A stretch of 10,851 bases of DNA from Oscillospiraceae bacterium (GCA_902796295.1 CADBOL010000290.1:1-10851), one strand, 5' to 3'. Positions 1 to 8,125 are shown, counted from the stretch's first letter. Notes: generated by a model not told the origin, from the letters alone. Program-made: numbers and translations.

Positions 1-30
1 AAATACACTAGAAACGATTTTTTTATCATA

Positions 31-71
31 AAATACAAAAGCAGTTTACATTTTTATAATGCAAACTGCTT
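31..71 (-). terminator. Intrinsic terminator of the four-gene redox operon
   Basis: On the minus strand, just after the last operon stop codon, a 13-bp stem (arms at 59-71 and 39-51, one G-U pair) closes a 7-base loop and is followed by a T-rich run at 31-38. This is a standard rho-independent terminator layout. It begins about 10 bases after the stop codon. On the plus strand the T-run after the hairpin is poor, so bidirectional use is unlikely. Confidence 0.85.
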
Positions 72-80
72 CTTAAAGGT

Positions 81-1379
81 TTATGAAATTGAGACTTTGC
101 CGGATGCGGTTTTAACCTTTTCGCACCACCCCGCGATTTCGCTCAAATTGTAATTGTCAGGTATATTTTTCATTGTTTTCATCAATTTTGCTCCGGCTGT
201 CAGTCCGCCGAGTAAGGCGAAAAAGTATTTGGGATTTCTCATTCCTCTGATGAATTTACCCATAAGAGAAGAAAAACTTGTATCTGAGCCTGCTCCGGAT
301 AAATCCGACGACTGAATAACTTCATTATCAAAAAGGAAGTCAACGCCGGATTCAGCCATTTTCAGCAATGAATTCTTAAGACCTTCGTTCTTGGCGGTTT
401 CGGCGCCGTATTCTTTGATAAATCTTTTGTTATAGTCCCATAATGTGTCAACGCTGCAATTCCCGGCTTTTATGATTTCTTCAGCAAGAATCCTGCCTGC
501 GTTCAGTGACAGATCGATTCCCATTCCGTTCATCGGTGTAGTCATAAATGCAGAATCTCCCGCAGCGGCGTACCCGGGAGCAATCATTACAGAAAGACAT
601 CTTCTTACGGGGATAGTACCGTATATACCGCCATGAATTATTTCTTCTCCGATAAAAGGATGTTTTTCTCTGAATGAACTGACACAGCTGTCAAATTTAT
701 CTTTGTCAACCGGCTCAGTCCTGCCGATAAGAATATCAACACTGTCATCGTTTACGCAGCACCAGGAAAGACCGGGCTCGCGGTCATGGCAGAGATATAC
801 CTCAAAAGGAACATCGGGCAAGGTGCTGTCCGTTTTGTTGAAATATGCTCTGCGTACATAAAATAGTTCGCCTTTTGACAGATTCTTTTCAACAAGATAT
901 TTTTCAGGAAGTGAGGAGCGCAAAGGAGATAATACTCCGCATGCATCAATAACAAGATCCGCGTAAACATCTCCTTCGGCTGTCGAGAGACCTTTGACTG
1001 CATCATCTTCAGTTATTAAACTGACATTATTCTCGAATTCAAACCTGACATTGTTCTCTGAGGCAAATTCAATCAGCATATTCAGCAGCGGTTTTCTCTG
1101 CATGATTTTCTGCCTGTTTTCATCGGTATAATTGATTATGACACTGCTTTTGTATGACGGACTGATAAAAGCGCAGTCACCTCTGTATCTCCATGAATCC
1201 TCCGGAATTTTTTTGCCGGTCAGATCTTCGAGTAGAGCGAATGTGAATCTGTCTTCCCAGTCATATCCGATTTCTTCTCTTTTTTTCTTTTCATAAACGG
1301 TCACATCATGGCCTTGCTTTGAGAGTAAAGCAGCTGCAGTAAGACCTCCGTGACCGGCACCCGCGACAAGTATCTTCAT
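81..1379 (-). CDS. FAD-dependent oxidoreductase, geranylgeranyl-reductase/FixC-like
   Basis: The 432-residue protein belongs to the p-hydroxybenzoate hydroxylase/geranylgeranyl reductase (GGR) fold of flavoproteins. It opens with a Rossmann FAD motif (GAGHGG, residues 7-12) and an acidic residue at the end of beta-2 (Glu30) for the ribose. A conserved IDACG segment lies at 144-148. A second FAD motif, GDSAFMTTPMNGMG, lies at about 274-287. Trp206 (PGLSW) sits where GGR proteins carry the YxW substrate-pocket signature. The C-terminal 70 residues contain hydrophobic stretches that could contact membrane. I chose the ATG at 1379, not the in-frame ATG at 1433. It gives the Rossmann strand right at the N-terminus, has AGGAG about 8 bases upstream, and overlaps the previous stop as ATGA. 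It is the last gene of the operon. GGR relatives saturate isoprenoid double bonds, but others are hydroxylases or dehydrogenases, so the reaction and substrate are unknown. Confidence 0.85.
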   Translation of the reverse strand: MKILVAGAGHGGLTAAALLSKQGHDVTVYEKKKREEIGYDWEDRFTFALLEDLTGKKIPEDSWRYRGDCAFISPSYKSSVIINYTDENRQKIMQRKPLLNMLIEFASENNVRFEFENNVSLITEDDAVKGLSTAEGDVYADLVIDACGVLSPLRSSLPEKYLVEKNLSKGELFYVRRAYFNKTDSTLPDVPFEVYLCHDREPGLSWCCVNDDSVDILIGRTEPVDKDKFDSCVSSFREKHPFIGEEIIHGGIYGTIPVRRCLSVMIAPGYAAAGDSAFMTTPMNGMGIDLSLNAGRILAEEIIKAGNCSVDTLWDYNKRFIKEYGAETAKNEGLKNSLLKMAESGVDFLFDNEVIQSSDLSGAGSDTSFSSLMGKFIRGMRNPKYFFALLGGLTAGAKLMKTMKNIPDNYNLSEIAGWCEKVKTASGKVSIS

Positions 1380-2176
1380 TGTATCACTCCTGTTTTTCTG
1401 AGGTTGTTTCTCCCGAGATATATCTGATACCATACTGCAAAGACTTCTCTGACGGCAAAAGGCAGATATCCGTTCCGGGGAGTTTTGGCGGGAAATGAAT
1501 ATCCTTTGATACCGTTTTTCTCTGCATATTTTATTGCTCTGTATTCGTGAAAATCGTTTGTGACCACGCCTATTTCCGAAGCACGATTTCCGTCCGCTTC
1601 AAGAATTTCAATTGAGTTACGGAAATTTTCGTATGTTGACGATGATTTTTCTTCTGCTGTCAGTCTGTCGGGGGAAATACCGAGTGATATCAATTCGTCA
1701 CGCATGCATTTTCCTTCGGAAATATCTTCGCCCTGTCCCTGACCTCCGGTGAGAATCGCTTTGGAGCCAGGATTCTCACTCAGGTATTTAAAAGCGGTAT
1801 TGATTCTCAGTTTCAGAAAACGCCCCGGTTTTGTTCCGTTGACTTTGCATCCGAGAACTATGATATATTCCGGTCTTTTATCGGATTCCCGGCTGTATCT
1901 GACAACATTGATAAACGTAAAACAGAAAGCAATAATCACTGTTGTGAGTATAGCCGAAATCAAACACAAGATGATTTTACCGGGAGTATAATGCCAGACA
2001 GAAACAATCAAAGAATTGATTTTTTTGAAAAACAGCGCATAAACAAGCAAAAGCATACCTGTACCGACACCGGCAAGAATACCGATGTTTTTTTCACCCG
2101 ATGTGAAAAACGGGCCGATATTCAGAAGGATTTCCGCGGCTGAAAATACAAATACAGCTATTCTGAATAATTTCAT
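1376..2176 (-). CDS. DUF218 (YdcF/SanA-type) membrane protein
   Basis: The 266-residue protein has three predicted membrane helices near residues 4-24, 31-50 and 68-91, then a soluble DUF218 domain from about 103 to 250. The domain shows the family's landmarks: YIIVLGCKVNG (104-114), LTGGQGQGEDISEG (142-155), EEKSSSTYENFRNS (175-188) and VVTNDFHEYRA (204-214). Family members (E. coli YdcF, SanA, ElyC) are linked to envelope integrity and, for ElyC, to lipid-carrier metabolism. The biochemical reaction is poorly defined. The start codon overlaps the upstream stop by one base (TAATG) and no good ribosome binding site is visible, so translation probably depends on coupling. Its stop overlaps the next start (ATGA). 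Its place between flavoenzymes suggests it works on, or at the membrane with, the same hydrophobic substrate; this is inference. Confidence 0.85.
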   Translation of the reverse strand: MKLFRIAVFVFSAAEILLNIGPFFTSGEKNIGILAGVGTGMLLLVYALFFKKINSLIVSVWHYTPGKIILCLISAILTTVIIAFCFTFINVVRYSRESDKRPEYIIVLGCKVNGTKPGRFLKLRINTAFKYLSENPGSKAILTGGQGQGEDISEGKCMRDELISLGISPDRLTAEEKSSSTYENFRNSIEILEADGNRASEIGVVTNDFHEYRAIKYAEKNGIKGYSFPAKTPRNGYLPFAVREVFAVWYQIYLGRNNLRKTGVIQ

Positions 2177-4251
2177 TATTTAATACACATTGCGGTCTTA
2201 TAAGCATCGTGATTTGCCCTGCCTATACTTCCGCCTTTATTCGCGTCGCCGCATACAAATGTATTTACGGTAATATTCTGCATATCGTCAAGCAGAGTTT
2301 TGTCTCCTCTGACACCGACTGCCATTACTACTGCGTCGCAGGCTATTGTTTCTTCTTTTCCGTCTGATTTTTTAACTGTGATTTCACCGTCTTTTATCTC
2401 GCTCAGAGCCGTTGAGGTAAGTATTTTAACTCCGAGAGGATTTAGCCGTGACAGTGAATCGTCGATGTGCTGGAACCATGCTTTCGGAGCGATTGCATCG
2501 GCGGCCTCTATTATAGTTACTTCATTCCCGTCAAGAGCGAGAGATTCAGCTGTTTCAAGGCCTGTCAGTCCGCTACCCGCAACAGCCACTTTTTTATTCT
2601 TCAGGCTGACCCTGCCGAGCAGGATATCCGGAGCGGTATATACACTCTCTCTTTCTGTCCCTTTTATGGAGCGCGGAATCACAGGGACAGCGCCGGTCGC
2701 TATGATAATTGAGTAAGGATTCAATTCCCTGACAGATTTTTCATCCGCCCCGGTATTGAATCTGAATTCTACACCGAGGCCTGTTGCCTCAGTCATCATA
2801 TCTTCGATACACCAATACAGCTTTTCTTTAAGGTGACCGGATGCGGCGGTAATTACCTGTCCGCCCGGTTTGTCATTCTTTTCAAATACCGTTACGGAGA
2901 ATCCTCTGCGCGCAAGAGTTATTGCAGCGGTAAGACCGGCGGGGCCGGCTCCTATTACCACTGTCTTTTTACCTTTTCCGCTTTCATCGGGTGAGTAATA
3001 CTGTTTCTCGTTACCGACGCCCGGATTCAGAGCGCATTCACCGGGTTTTCCGACGGCGGCATTATTGACAAATGATTCAATACAGTGAAGGCATCCAATG
3101 CATCTGCGAATTTCATTTGGTTTTCCTTCTTTGGCTTTCTTTGCGAGATGCGGATCGCAGATGAAACTTCTGGCTGAGCCTACCATATCCTGATATCCTT
3201 CTTCAATCTGCCTTTCAGCCTGCTCGGGAGAGCGGATATAATTCGCGGCAATTACCGGAATTGACACTTCCTCTTTGACGGCTTTGGCGAGATAAGCTCT
3301 CCAGCCCGGCTCAAATGATGTCGGTTCAAGCCAGTAGTTATATGTATCATAGCAGGCGCTTGAAACATCTATGGCGTCAATTCCGAGTTTCTCAAGCGCT
3401 TTGGCTATTTTTATTCCCTCTTCAAGTGCGTATCCCTTGCCCGGTTTACCGATTCTGTCATACATTTCATCAACAGTAAGACGGACTATCAGAGGGTAGT
3501 CTTTTCCGCATTTTTCTTTTATTCCGGTGATGATTTCCGAAATGAATCTCAATCTGTTTTCAAAACTGCCTCCGTATTCATCTGTTCTTTTGTTTGTATT
3601 CGGGCTCAGGAACTGATGCAGTATATATCCGTGAGTAGAATGAAGCTCAACTGCGTCAACATCGGCTTTTTTACATCTGACCGCTGCGTTGATAAAATCA
3701 TTGATCAATGATTTTATTTCTCTTTTGCTCATAGCGTGTATTCTCATTGCACCGTGAGCGGAAAGTTCACATTCGGAAGGGGCCTGCATTGAAAAGCAGA
3801 TTTTTTTCTGCTCAAGGCCGAGGAGGACGGGAGTCGATTTGAAAAGAAGACCGGGAAGCTTCGGAAAGGCTTTGACCATAGGTGTTATAAGCGGCAGAGT
3901 ATTGATTGAGCTTGAATAGCCCTGCCTGCCCGGATGATGAAGCTGAATGCAAAGCTTTGCGCCGTGAGAATGAATACGCCTTGCCATCTCTTTCATCGGC
4001 TCAATATGGCGGTCGCTGCTCATTGAAAGCTGTGTGAATGTAGATGCGGCACCCATATCGTTGACACGGCATATACCGGGAATTATAAGACCGACTTCTC
4101 CTTTTGCCCTTTCTTCATAATAATCCATCATTCTCTCGGTCGGGGTACCGTCTATCTGACCTAAGCTGAATTCTGCCGCGGTCATAACTATTCTGTTTTT
4201 TATTTCGAGATTACCGATTTTTATCGGAGAAAATAATAAGTCGTAACTCAT
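2176..4251 (-). CDS. FMN/4Fe-4S/FAD enoate-reductase-type oxidoreductase (OYE-like)
   Basis: The 691-residue length and layout match the 2,4-dienoyl-CoA reductase / trimethylamine dehydrogenase / BaiCD-BaiH group. Residues 1-370 form the FMN-binding TIM barrel, with HSTHGYILHQFLSPNTN (204-220) and RTDEYGG (222-228). A cysteine cluster at 384, 387, 390 and 406 should bind a 4Fe-4S centre. From about 429 there is an FAD Rossmann motif (GAGPAG, 434-439) and from about 553 a nested NAD(P)H motif (GSGLTG, 559-564). The C-terminal CGDANKGGSIGRA lies at 667-679. Electrons would flow NAD(P)H to FAD to 4Fe-4S to FMN and then to an activated C=C bond of the substrate, in the cytoplasm. Start: ATG overlapping the SDR stop by four bases, with AAAGG about 9 bases upstream. 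The exact substrate (enone steroid, dienoyl-CoA, other enoate) cannot be told from motifs. Confidence 0.92.
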   Translation of the reverse strand: MSYDLLFSPIKIGNLEIKNRIVMTAAEFSLGQIDGTPTERMMDYYEERAKGEVGLIIPGICRVNDMGAASTFTQLSMSSDRHIEPMKEMARRIHSHGAKLCIQLHHPGRQGYSSSINTLPLITPMVKAFPKLPGLLFKSTPVLLGLEQKKICFSMQAPSECELSAHGAMRIHAMSKREIKSLINDFINAAVRCKKADVDAVELHSTHGYILHQFLSPNTNKRTDEYGGSFENRLRFISEIITGIKEKCGKDYPLIVRLTVDEMYDRIGKPGKGYALEEGIKIAKALEKLGIDAIDVSSACYDTYNYWLEPTSFEPGWRAYLAKAVKEEVSIPVIAANYIRSPEQAERQIEEGYQDMVGSARSFICDPHLAKKAKEGKPNEIRRCIGCLHCIESFVNNAAVGKPGECALNPGVGNEKQYYSPDESGKGKKTVVIGAGPAGLTAAITLARRGFSVTVFEKNDKPGGQVITAASGHLKEKLYWCIEDMMTEATGLGVEFRFNTGADEKSVRELNPYSIIIATGAVPVIPRSIKGTERESVYTAPDILLGRVSLKNKKVAVAGSGLTGLETAESLALDGNEVTIIEAADAIAPKAWFQHIDDSLSRLNPLGVKILTSTALSEIKDGEITVKKSDGKEETIACDAVVMAVGVRGDKTLLDDMQNITVNTFVCGDANKGGSIGRANHDAYKTAMCIK

Positions 4252-5051
4252 CTGATTATACCTTTCAGTTTTTCGATTTCTTTTTTGAATCTGTCAAGTT
4301 TTGCTTTTTCAAGTTTCCAGTATACCGTTCTTACAGGAGGCGCAACAGTCATCAGAACTTTAGACAGAGCGAAAAGAGGACTGGGTGAAACGAATTTTTT
4401 ATCCTTTTCGAGACCTGCGACCATCTTACGCGCAACGATTTCGGGCTTTTGAACAGGGAACGGTTTTTCGAAACCGATCGGAGCCGCAACCTTGAAAAAG
4501 TTTGTATCGGTTGCTACGGGATAAAGACAGGTAAGTTTCAGAGAATTCGGCTTTTCTAGACGGATTGCCTGCTGAAAACCGTGAAGGGCGAATTTCGTGG
4601 CTGAATAAAGTGCGTATCCGGGCATTGCCATCTGCCCGATAGCGGAAACGGTATACGCAAGATGCCCCGGCCTGCCGTCAAGATAATGAAGATACTTGGC
4701 GTAAGTATAAATCGGCGAAATGGTGTTGGTTTCAAAAATATCGAGAATTCTTTCCCAATTGGTGTAATTGAATTCCTCGTAGTAAGGAAATCCCGCATTT
4801 GCATAAAAAATATCAATTATTTTTCCGCCGAAAGCTTCATCCGCTTTTTTGAAAATCGAGTCAACGCCTTCTCTTGTACTGACATCACATGTAAATGGAA
4901 TTACGTTCTCCGCAAAACCCGTAAGTTTTTCTTCTGCGTGGCGTGACACGGCGAGTATTGTGTTGGTTTTTTCGGAACTGAGTAGTTTCAGAACTTCAAG
5001 CCCTATACCGCTTGATGCTCCGGTAAGAACTATTCTTTTGTTGCTGATCAT
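4248..5051 (-). CDS. Short-chain dehydrogenase/reductase (classical SDR)
   Basis: The 267-residue protein is the first gene of the operon. It has the classical SDR cofactor motif TGASSGIG (10-17), NAG at 85-87, and the catalytic set Asn109, Ser136, Tyr149 and Lys153 (YSATK). Arg37, just after the second beta strand (VSRH), fits a preference for NADP(H). The usual PG motif after the active site reads YPVATDT (177-183), so the Gly is Val. The C-terminal segment (about 245-267) is a Lys-rich helix that could be amphipathic. Predicted role: reversible oxidation of a secondary alcohol to a ketone. Paired with the downstream enoate reductase, this would fit keto/ene chemistry on a hydroxylated hydrophobic compound (inference). 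Start: ATG at 5051 with GAGG about 8 bases upstream. I found no convincing promoter in the 40 bases between the start and the preceding terminator. Confidence 0.9.
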   Translation of the reverse strand: MISNKRIVLTGASSGIGLEVLKLLSSEKTNTILAVSRHAEEKLTGFAENVIPFTCDVSTREGVDSIFKKADEAFGGKIIDIFYANAGFPYYEEFNYTNWERILDIFETNTISPIYTYAKYLHYLDGRPGHLAYTVSAIGQMAMPGYALYSATKFALHGFQQAIRLEKPNSLKLTCLYPVATDTNFFKVAAPIGFEKPFPVQKPEIVARKMVAGLEKDKKFVSPSPLFALSKVLMTVAPPVRTVYWKLEKAKLDRFKKEIEKLKGIIR

Positions 5052-5091
5052 TATGGTTTCCTCTCTGCTTCATTTATCATTAAATAACGTT

Positions 5092-5124
5092 AAAAAAGAG
5101 GACTTTGCAAAGGCAAAGCCCCCC
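5092..5124 (-). terminator. Intrinsic terminator after the YegP-family gene
   Basis: On the minus strand, 15-47 bases after the stop of the DUF1508 gene, an 8-bp stem (arms 5114-5121 and 5100-5107, one G-U pair, extendable by G-U and G-C) with a 6-base loop is followed shortly by six Ts (5092-5097). This separates the small gene from the downstream redox operon. Incomplete termination could still supply transcripts to the operon. Confidence 0.75.
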
Positions 5125-5138
5125 ACCGGTTAATATGC

Positions 5139-5504
5139 TTATTCTTTTACAACGGGAGATTCGGGAGCATTCTTTTTGATGCTCGCAATACCGTTGAGAC
5201 AGCTCTTCTTGGTTTTATAGCCCTCACCGGTAGCAATAATCTCTCCGTTTCTTGCCTTCAGACGGAATCTGAATTCACCTTTTTTGTCAACATAGACTTC
5301 ATACTTGGGATGCTTGACGGCTGCGAATCCTTCTACTGTCTGATCTTCGATTTCGCTTGCGCAGTTTTTACGGACGCTTGCAATTCCGTTAAGGCAGGTT
5401 TTTTCTGAGGAATACACTTCACTTGTGGCAATGATTTCTCCGTTACCCGCTTTAAGATTAAATTTTACGCCGGATTTAACTGCTTTGACTACAAATTTAC
5501 CCAT
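5139..5504 (-). CDS. YegP-family protein with two DUF1508 repeats
   Basis: The 121-residue protein consists of two copies of the DUF1508 unit. Residues 15-48 and 80-113 align without gaps at 23 of 34 positions, sharing the cores NGEIIAT and CLNGIAS, followed by basic residues and N. This matches the tandem arrangement and length of E. coli YegP (about 110 residues). No signal peptide or membrane helix is seen, so it is probably cytoplasmic. The molecular function of the family is not established. The ATG at 5504 has a strong ribosome binding site (GGGAGG, about 8 bases upstream). It has its own consensus promoter and terminator, so it appears monocistronic and likely well expressed. Confidence 0.9.
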   Translation of the reverse strand: MGKFVVKAVKSGVKFNLKAGNGEIIATSEVYSSEKTCLNGIASVRKNCASEIEDQTVEGFAAVKHPKYEVYVDKKGEFRFRLKARNGEIIATGEGYKTKKSCLNGIASIKKNAPESPVVKE

Positions 5505-5548
5505 GGATATGCCTCCCTCATAATATTATGAGCTTCTGCTCTGAAAAA

Positions 5549-5577
5549 AATATAACACAGTTATTAAAAATTGTCAA
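5549..5577 (-). promoter_or_regulatory. Sigma-A-like promoter of the YegP-family gene
   Basis: Read on the minus strand: -35 TTGACA (5572-5577), a 17-base spacer, then -10 TATATT (5549-5554). The -35 is perfect and the -10 differs from TATAAT at two positions. Transcription would start near 5542, giving a leader of about 38 bases that contains the strong GGGAGG ribosome binding site. The 107-base gap between the rhamnosidase stop and this gene is otherwise AT-rich, and I see no clear terminator for the rhamnosidase in it. Confidence 0.7.
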
Positions 5578-5611
5578 ATAAATATGTTGAAATCAAAGAC
5601 ATTTTGTACAT

Positions 5612-8065
5612 TTATTTAATAACAAATTCGTAACTTCCTTCGGTTATATTAATTGTTATTCTGTCTTTGTCAATCGTGTATTTTGATTTTGCAAGTGTTT
5701 TGCCGTTTAGAATAATTTTTTTGCCGATTAAAGGCAGTGTCAGATCGGCAGAAGCGTTTTTCGGAACTGAACATCTGTAGACTAATCCGTTTTCGGTGCA
5801 CCACTCAGATTTAATCATTCCTGCGGCGGATTTATATGACGCTTTGACAAAAGTGATGTTTTTCTGACCTTCGGGAAGTTCATCACGGGTTCTTAAGTCA
5901 ATTACGGGCTGAAGTCTGATTTTTCCGAAACCCGGCTCTGCCGGTTCAATGCCTGCCATAAAGCGGTACATCCACTCTCCGATTGATCCGTATGCGTAGT
6001 GGTTGAATGAATTCATTCCTACGTCGCCGAAACCTTTATCCTTCGTATAGGAATTCCACCTTTCCCATATGGTTGTAGCTCCCTGGTCGACTGAATACAG
6101 CCAGGAAGGCTCGTTCCTCTGAAGAAGCAGATTGTATGCGGTCTTGTCTTTGCCGTATTTTGAAAGTGCGGGGCAGAGATTATATGTTCCGAGGAAGCCG
6201 CATGAGAGGCGGTCTCCGTTATCTTTTATCTGTTTTTCAAGCTCGTCTGCTACTTTCAGAGCATATTTATCATCAAGCAGATCGAATGCAAGCGCGATTA
6301 TTTTGTTGCACTGTGTGTTTTCGATAAGCTTTCCGCGTGACATAAAATTCTTTTTGAAATAATCGTAAGCTTTTTTTCTGAGTTTGACATAATGAGCTGC
6401 GCGGTCGGTTCTGCCTGTTGCTTCACTCATTTTAATCATCAGATCAATATCGTGTACAAAATAAGCGGAGGAAATGTATTTGTTGTCGCACCAGTCATAT
6501 GCGAGCCAGTCGCCGTATCTCGGTATGGGACCGGAATATCCGTATTTTGATACCAATCCTTCAATGTATTTTTCCATTGAATCAAAATGCTCGTCCAGTA
6601 TCTTTTTATTGCCGGTCATCATATACATATTATAAGGAATAATTATACCGGCGTCTCCCCAGGCGCACGCATCTTCGCTGCTGCAGTATCCGACCCGGGG
6701 GTTTACGTCAGCATAGCCGCCGGATTCGCTCTGACTGTCACGCATATCCTGCATCCATTTGCGGAAAAATCCGTAAACATCGGCGTTATAAGCTGCCGTA
6801 ACACTGAAAGCCTGAGCATCACCGGTCCAACCGAGTCGCTCATCTCTCTGAGGACAGTCTGTCGGAACACTGAGGTAATTGCTTCTCTGACCCCAGATAA
6901 TATTTGAAATCAGTTTATTTACGTTTTCATCCGATGTGACAATTTTACCTGTTTCCTTAGTATCGTTTCCTATAACCTCACCGGTAATGTCATAGATTGT
7001 TACATCTTCACGGGCATAGATTTCGGCGTATCTGAATCCGTAAAAAGTAAATCTCGGTGAAAATTCCGTTTCTTTGCTGTCGGCAAAAATATAATGCTCT
7101 CTTCCGAGCGCAGATCGCAGATTGATTGTATAAACCGATCCTTTCGGTCCGTCATTTCCTCTGTTCAGGTCTCCGCTGTCATTTAAGAATTCAGCATAGC
7201 GGATTACTAACTCGCAGCCTTTGACGGATTTGAATCTGAGTCTGAGTCTTCCGACGATTTCCTGACCGAGATCAACTGTAAGCTTCTGTCCTTTTTTCAG
7301 TGTAAGCGGAAGTCCGGCACATTCATCCGATATGCTTACCTCACCGAAATAAGTGCCGTTATATCTGATCCCGTCAGTTACAGTCATGGTTTCCGGCTTC
7401 CGTGAAAGTTTTTCTCTGACTCTGACATCGGGACCGATATAGGCGGTCACATCACCGCCGTAATTATATACCGAAGTTTTCTTCAAGTTTTTAATTCTTG
7501 TTCCGGGGATACTCATTTTTGCGTATGAAGGATAATTCGCGTCGGTATATTCACCGTCCCATATATCGCTGAAACGCGTTTCGCCGCCTACCGAAGATTT
7601 CCATTTTTCATCGGTAACGAGTTTTTCTTCGCCGTCAATAAGAATACGGGCTGCAAATGACGGAGTTTTGTTCCCGTAAATTCCTCCGGCTATCCTTCCG
7701 CAGTACCATCCGGGAGATACAACAGCCAGAATTCTGTTTTTACCGGGAATGATTTTTTCCGTAATATCATTAGACATATATAAAACTCTTTTGTTGTAAT
7801 CGGTCCAGCCGGGTTTCATTTCACCGGTGCCGATTCTTTCTCCGTTGATATAGATGTCACAGCATCCCAGAGATGTAAAGATTATTTCGGCCTTTTTGAA
7901 ATCACCGGTTTCAAAATCGGTGTAAAAGAAAGGAAGACCTTCATATGCAGTGAGATTTGAATGCTGATACAGATCGGGTCTTGCCGTGCCCCAGGGGTTA
8001 TTAAGCTCAACAAAAGGAGTAAATTCCGTAATAATGAATTCTGCGTTTCCGAGTGCTTTTTTCAT
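5612..8065 (-). CDS. Alpha-L-rhamnosidase, glycoside hydrolase family 78
   Basis: The 817-residue enzyme removes terminal alpha-L-rhamnose from glycosides or polysaccharides. The N-terminal 350 residues are beta-rich and include the rhamnosidase N-domain signature around 62-128 (INGERIGTGEMKPGWTDYNKR at 73-93). The (alpha/alpha)6 catalytic barrel runs from about 372 to 705, and a C-terminal beta domain follows. The GH78 active-site block DCPQRDERLGWTGD (403-416) is intact. Glu409 corresponds to the general acid of characterised GH78 enzymes. Glu668 in the IWERW segment is the likely general base, and SFNHYAYG (686-693) is also a family hallmark. There is no signal peptide, so it should act in the cytoplasm on imported rhamnosides. 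It is shorter than many GH78 enzymes (about 900-1000 residues). The ATG at 8065 has GGAGG about 8 bases upstream. No rhamnose transporter or catabolic gene is adjacent. Confidence 0.93.
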   Translation of the reverse strand: MKKALGNAEFIITEFTPFVELNNPWGTARPDLYQHSNLTAYEGLPFFYTDFETGDFKKAEIIFTSLGCCDIYINGERIGTGEMKPGWTDYNKRVLYMSNDITEKIIPGKNRILAVVSPGWYCGRIAGGIYGNKTPSFAARILIDGEEKLVTDEKWKSSVGGETRFSDIWDGEYTDANYPSYAKMSIPGTRIKNLKKTSVYNYGGDVTAYIGPDVRVREKLSRKPETMTVTDGIRYNGTYFGEVSISDECAGLPLTLKKGQKLTVDLGQEIVGRLRLRFKSVKGCELVIRYAEFLNDSGDLNRGNDGPKGSVYTINLRSALGREHYIFADSKETEFSPRFTFYGFRYAEIYAREDVTIYDITGEVIGNDTKETGKIVTSDENVNKLISNIIWGQRSNYLSVPTDCPQRDERLGWTGDAQAFSVTAAYNADVYGFFRKWMQDMRDSQSESGGYADVNPRVGYCSSEDACAWGDAGIIIPYNMYMMTGNKKILDEHFDSMEKYIEGLVSKYGYSGPIPRYGDWLAYDWCDNKYISSAYFVHDIDLMIKMSEATGRTDRAAHYVKLRKKAYDYFKKNFMSRGKLIENTQCNKIIALAFDLLDDKYALKVADELEKQIKDNGDRLSCGFLGTYNLCPALSKYGKDKTAYNLLLQRNEPSWLYSVDQGATTIWERWNSYTKDKGFGDVGMNSFNHYAYGSIGEWMYRFMAGIEPAEPGFGKIRLQPVIDLRTRDELPEGQKNITFVKASYKSAAGMIKSEWCTENGLVYRCSVPKNASADLTLPLIGKKIILNGKTLAKSKYTIDKDRITINITEGSYEFVIK

Positions 8066-8096
8066 AGTAAAACCTCCGGTTTAATTTATTGATTTC

Positions 8097-8125
8097 AGTA
8101 TAAACTGTGAAGAAAGAATTTTCAA
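8097..8125 (-). promoter_or_regulatory. Sigma-A-like promoter of the rhamnosidase gene
   Basis: Read on the minus strand: -35 TTGAAA (8120-8125), a 17-base spacer, then -10 TATACT (8097-8102). It lies about 30 bases before the rhamnosidase start. The -35 boxes of this and the divergent plus-strand promoter are separated by only eight bases. Confidence 0.7.

Noticed and set aside
1380..1433. An 18-residue N-terminal extension of the GGR-like flavoprotein (ATG at 1433)
   Set aside because: The internal ATG at 1379 has a good ribosome binding site, an ATGA overlap with the previous gene, and places the Rossmann motif at the N-terminus as usual. The extension has no such support.
2300..2716. A 138-codon plus-strand open frame opposite the enoate-reductase-type gene
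   Set aside because: It is antisense to the conserved FAD/NAD-binding region, with a Ser/Pro/Thr-rich composition typical of a shadow frame and no family resemblance.
5052..5091. A possible promoter for the redox operon between the terminator and the SDR start
   Set aside because: AT-rich hexamers are present, but no -35/-10 pair with proper spacing stands out. Read-through from the YegP-family promoter or a weak promoter is equally possible.
8112..8123. A GAAA-N4-TTTC inverted motif as a specific operator
   Set aside because: The arms are only four bases in a very AT-rich region, so chance is a sufficient explanation.
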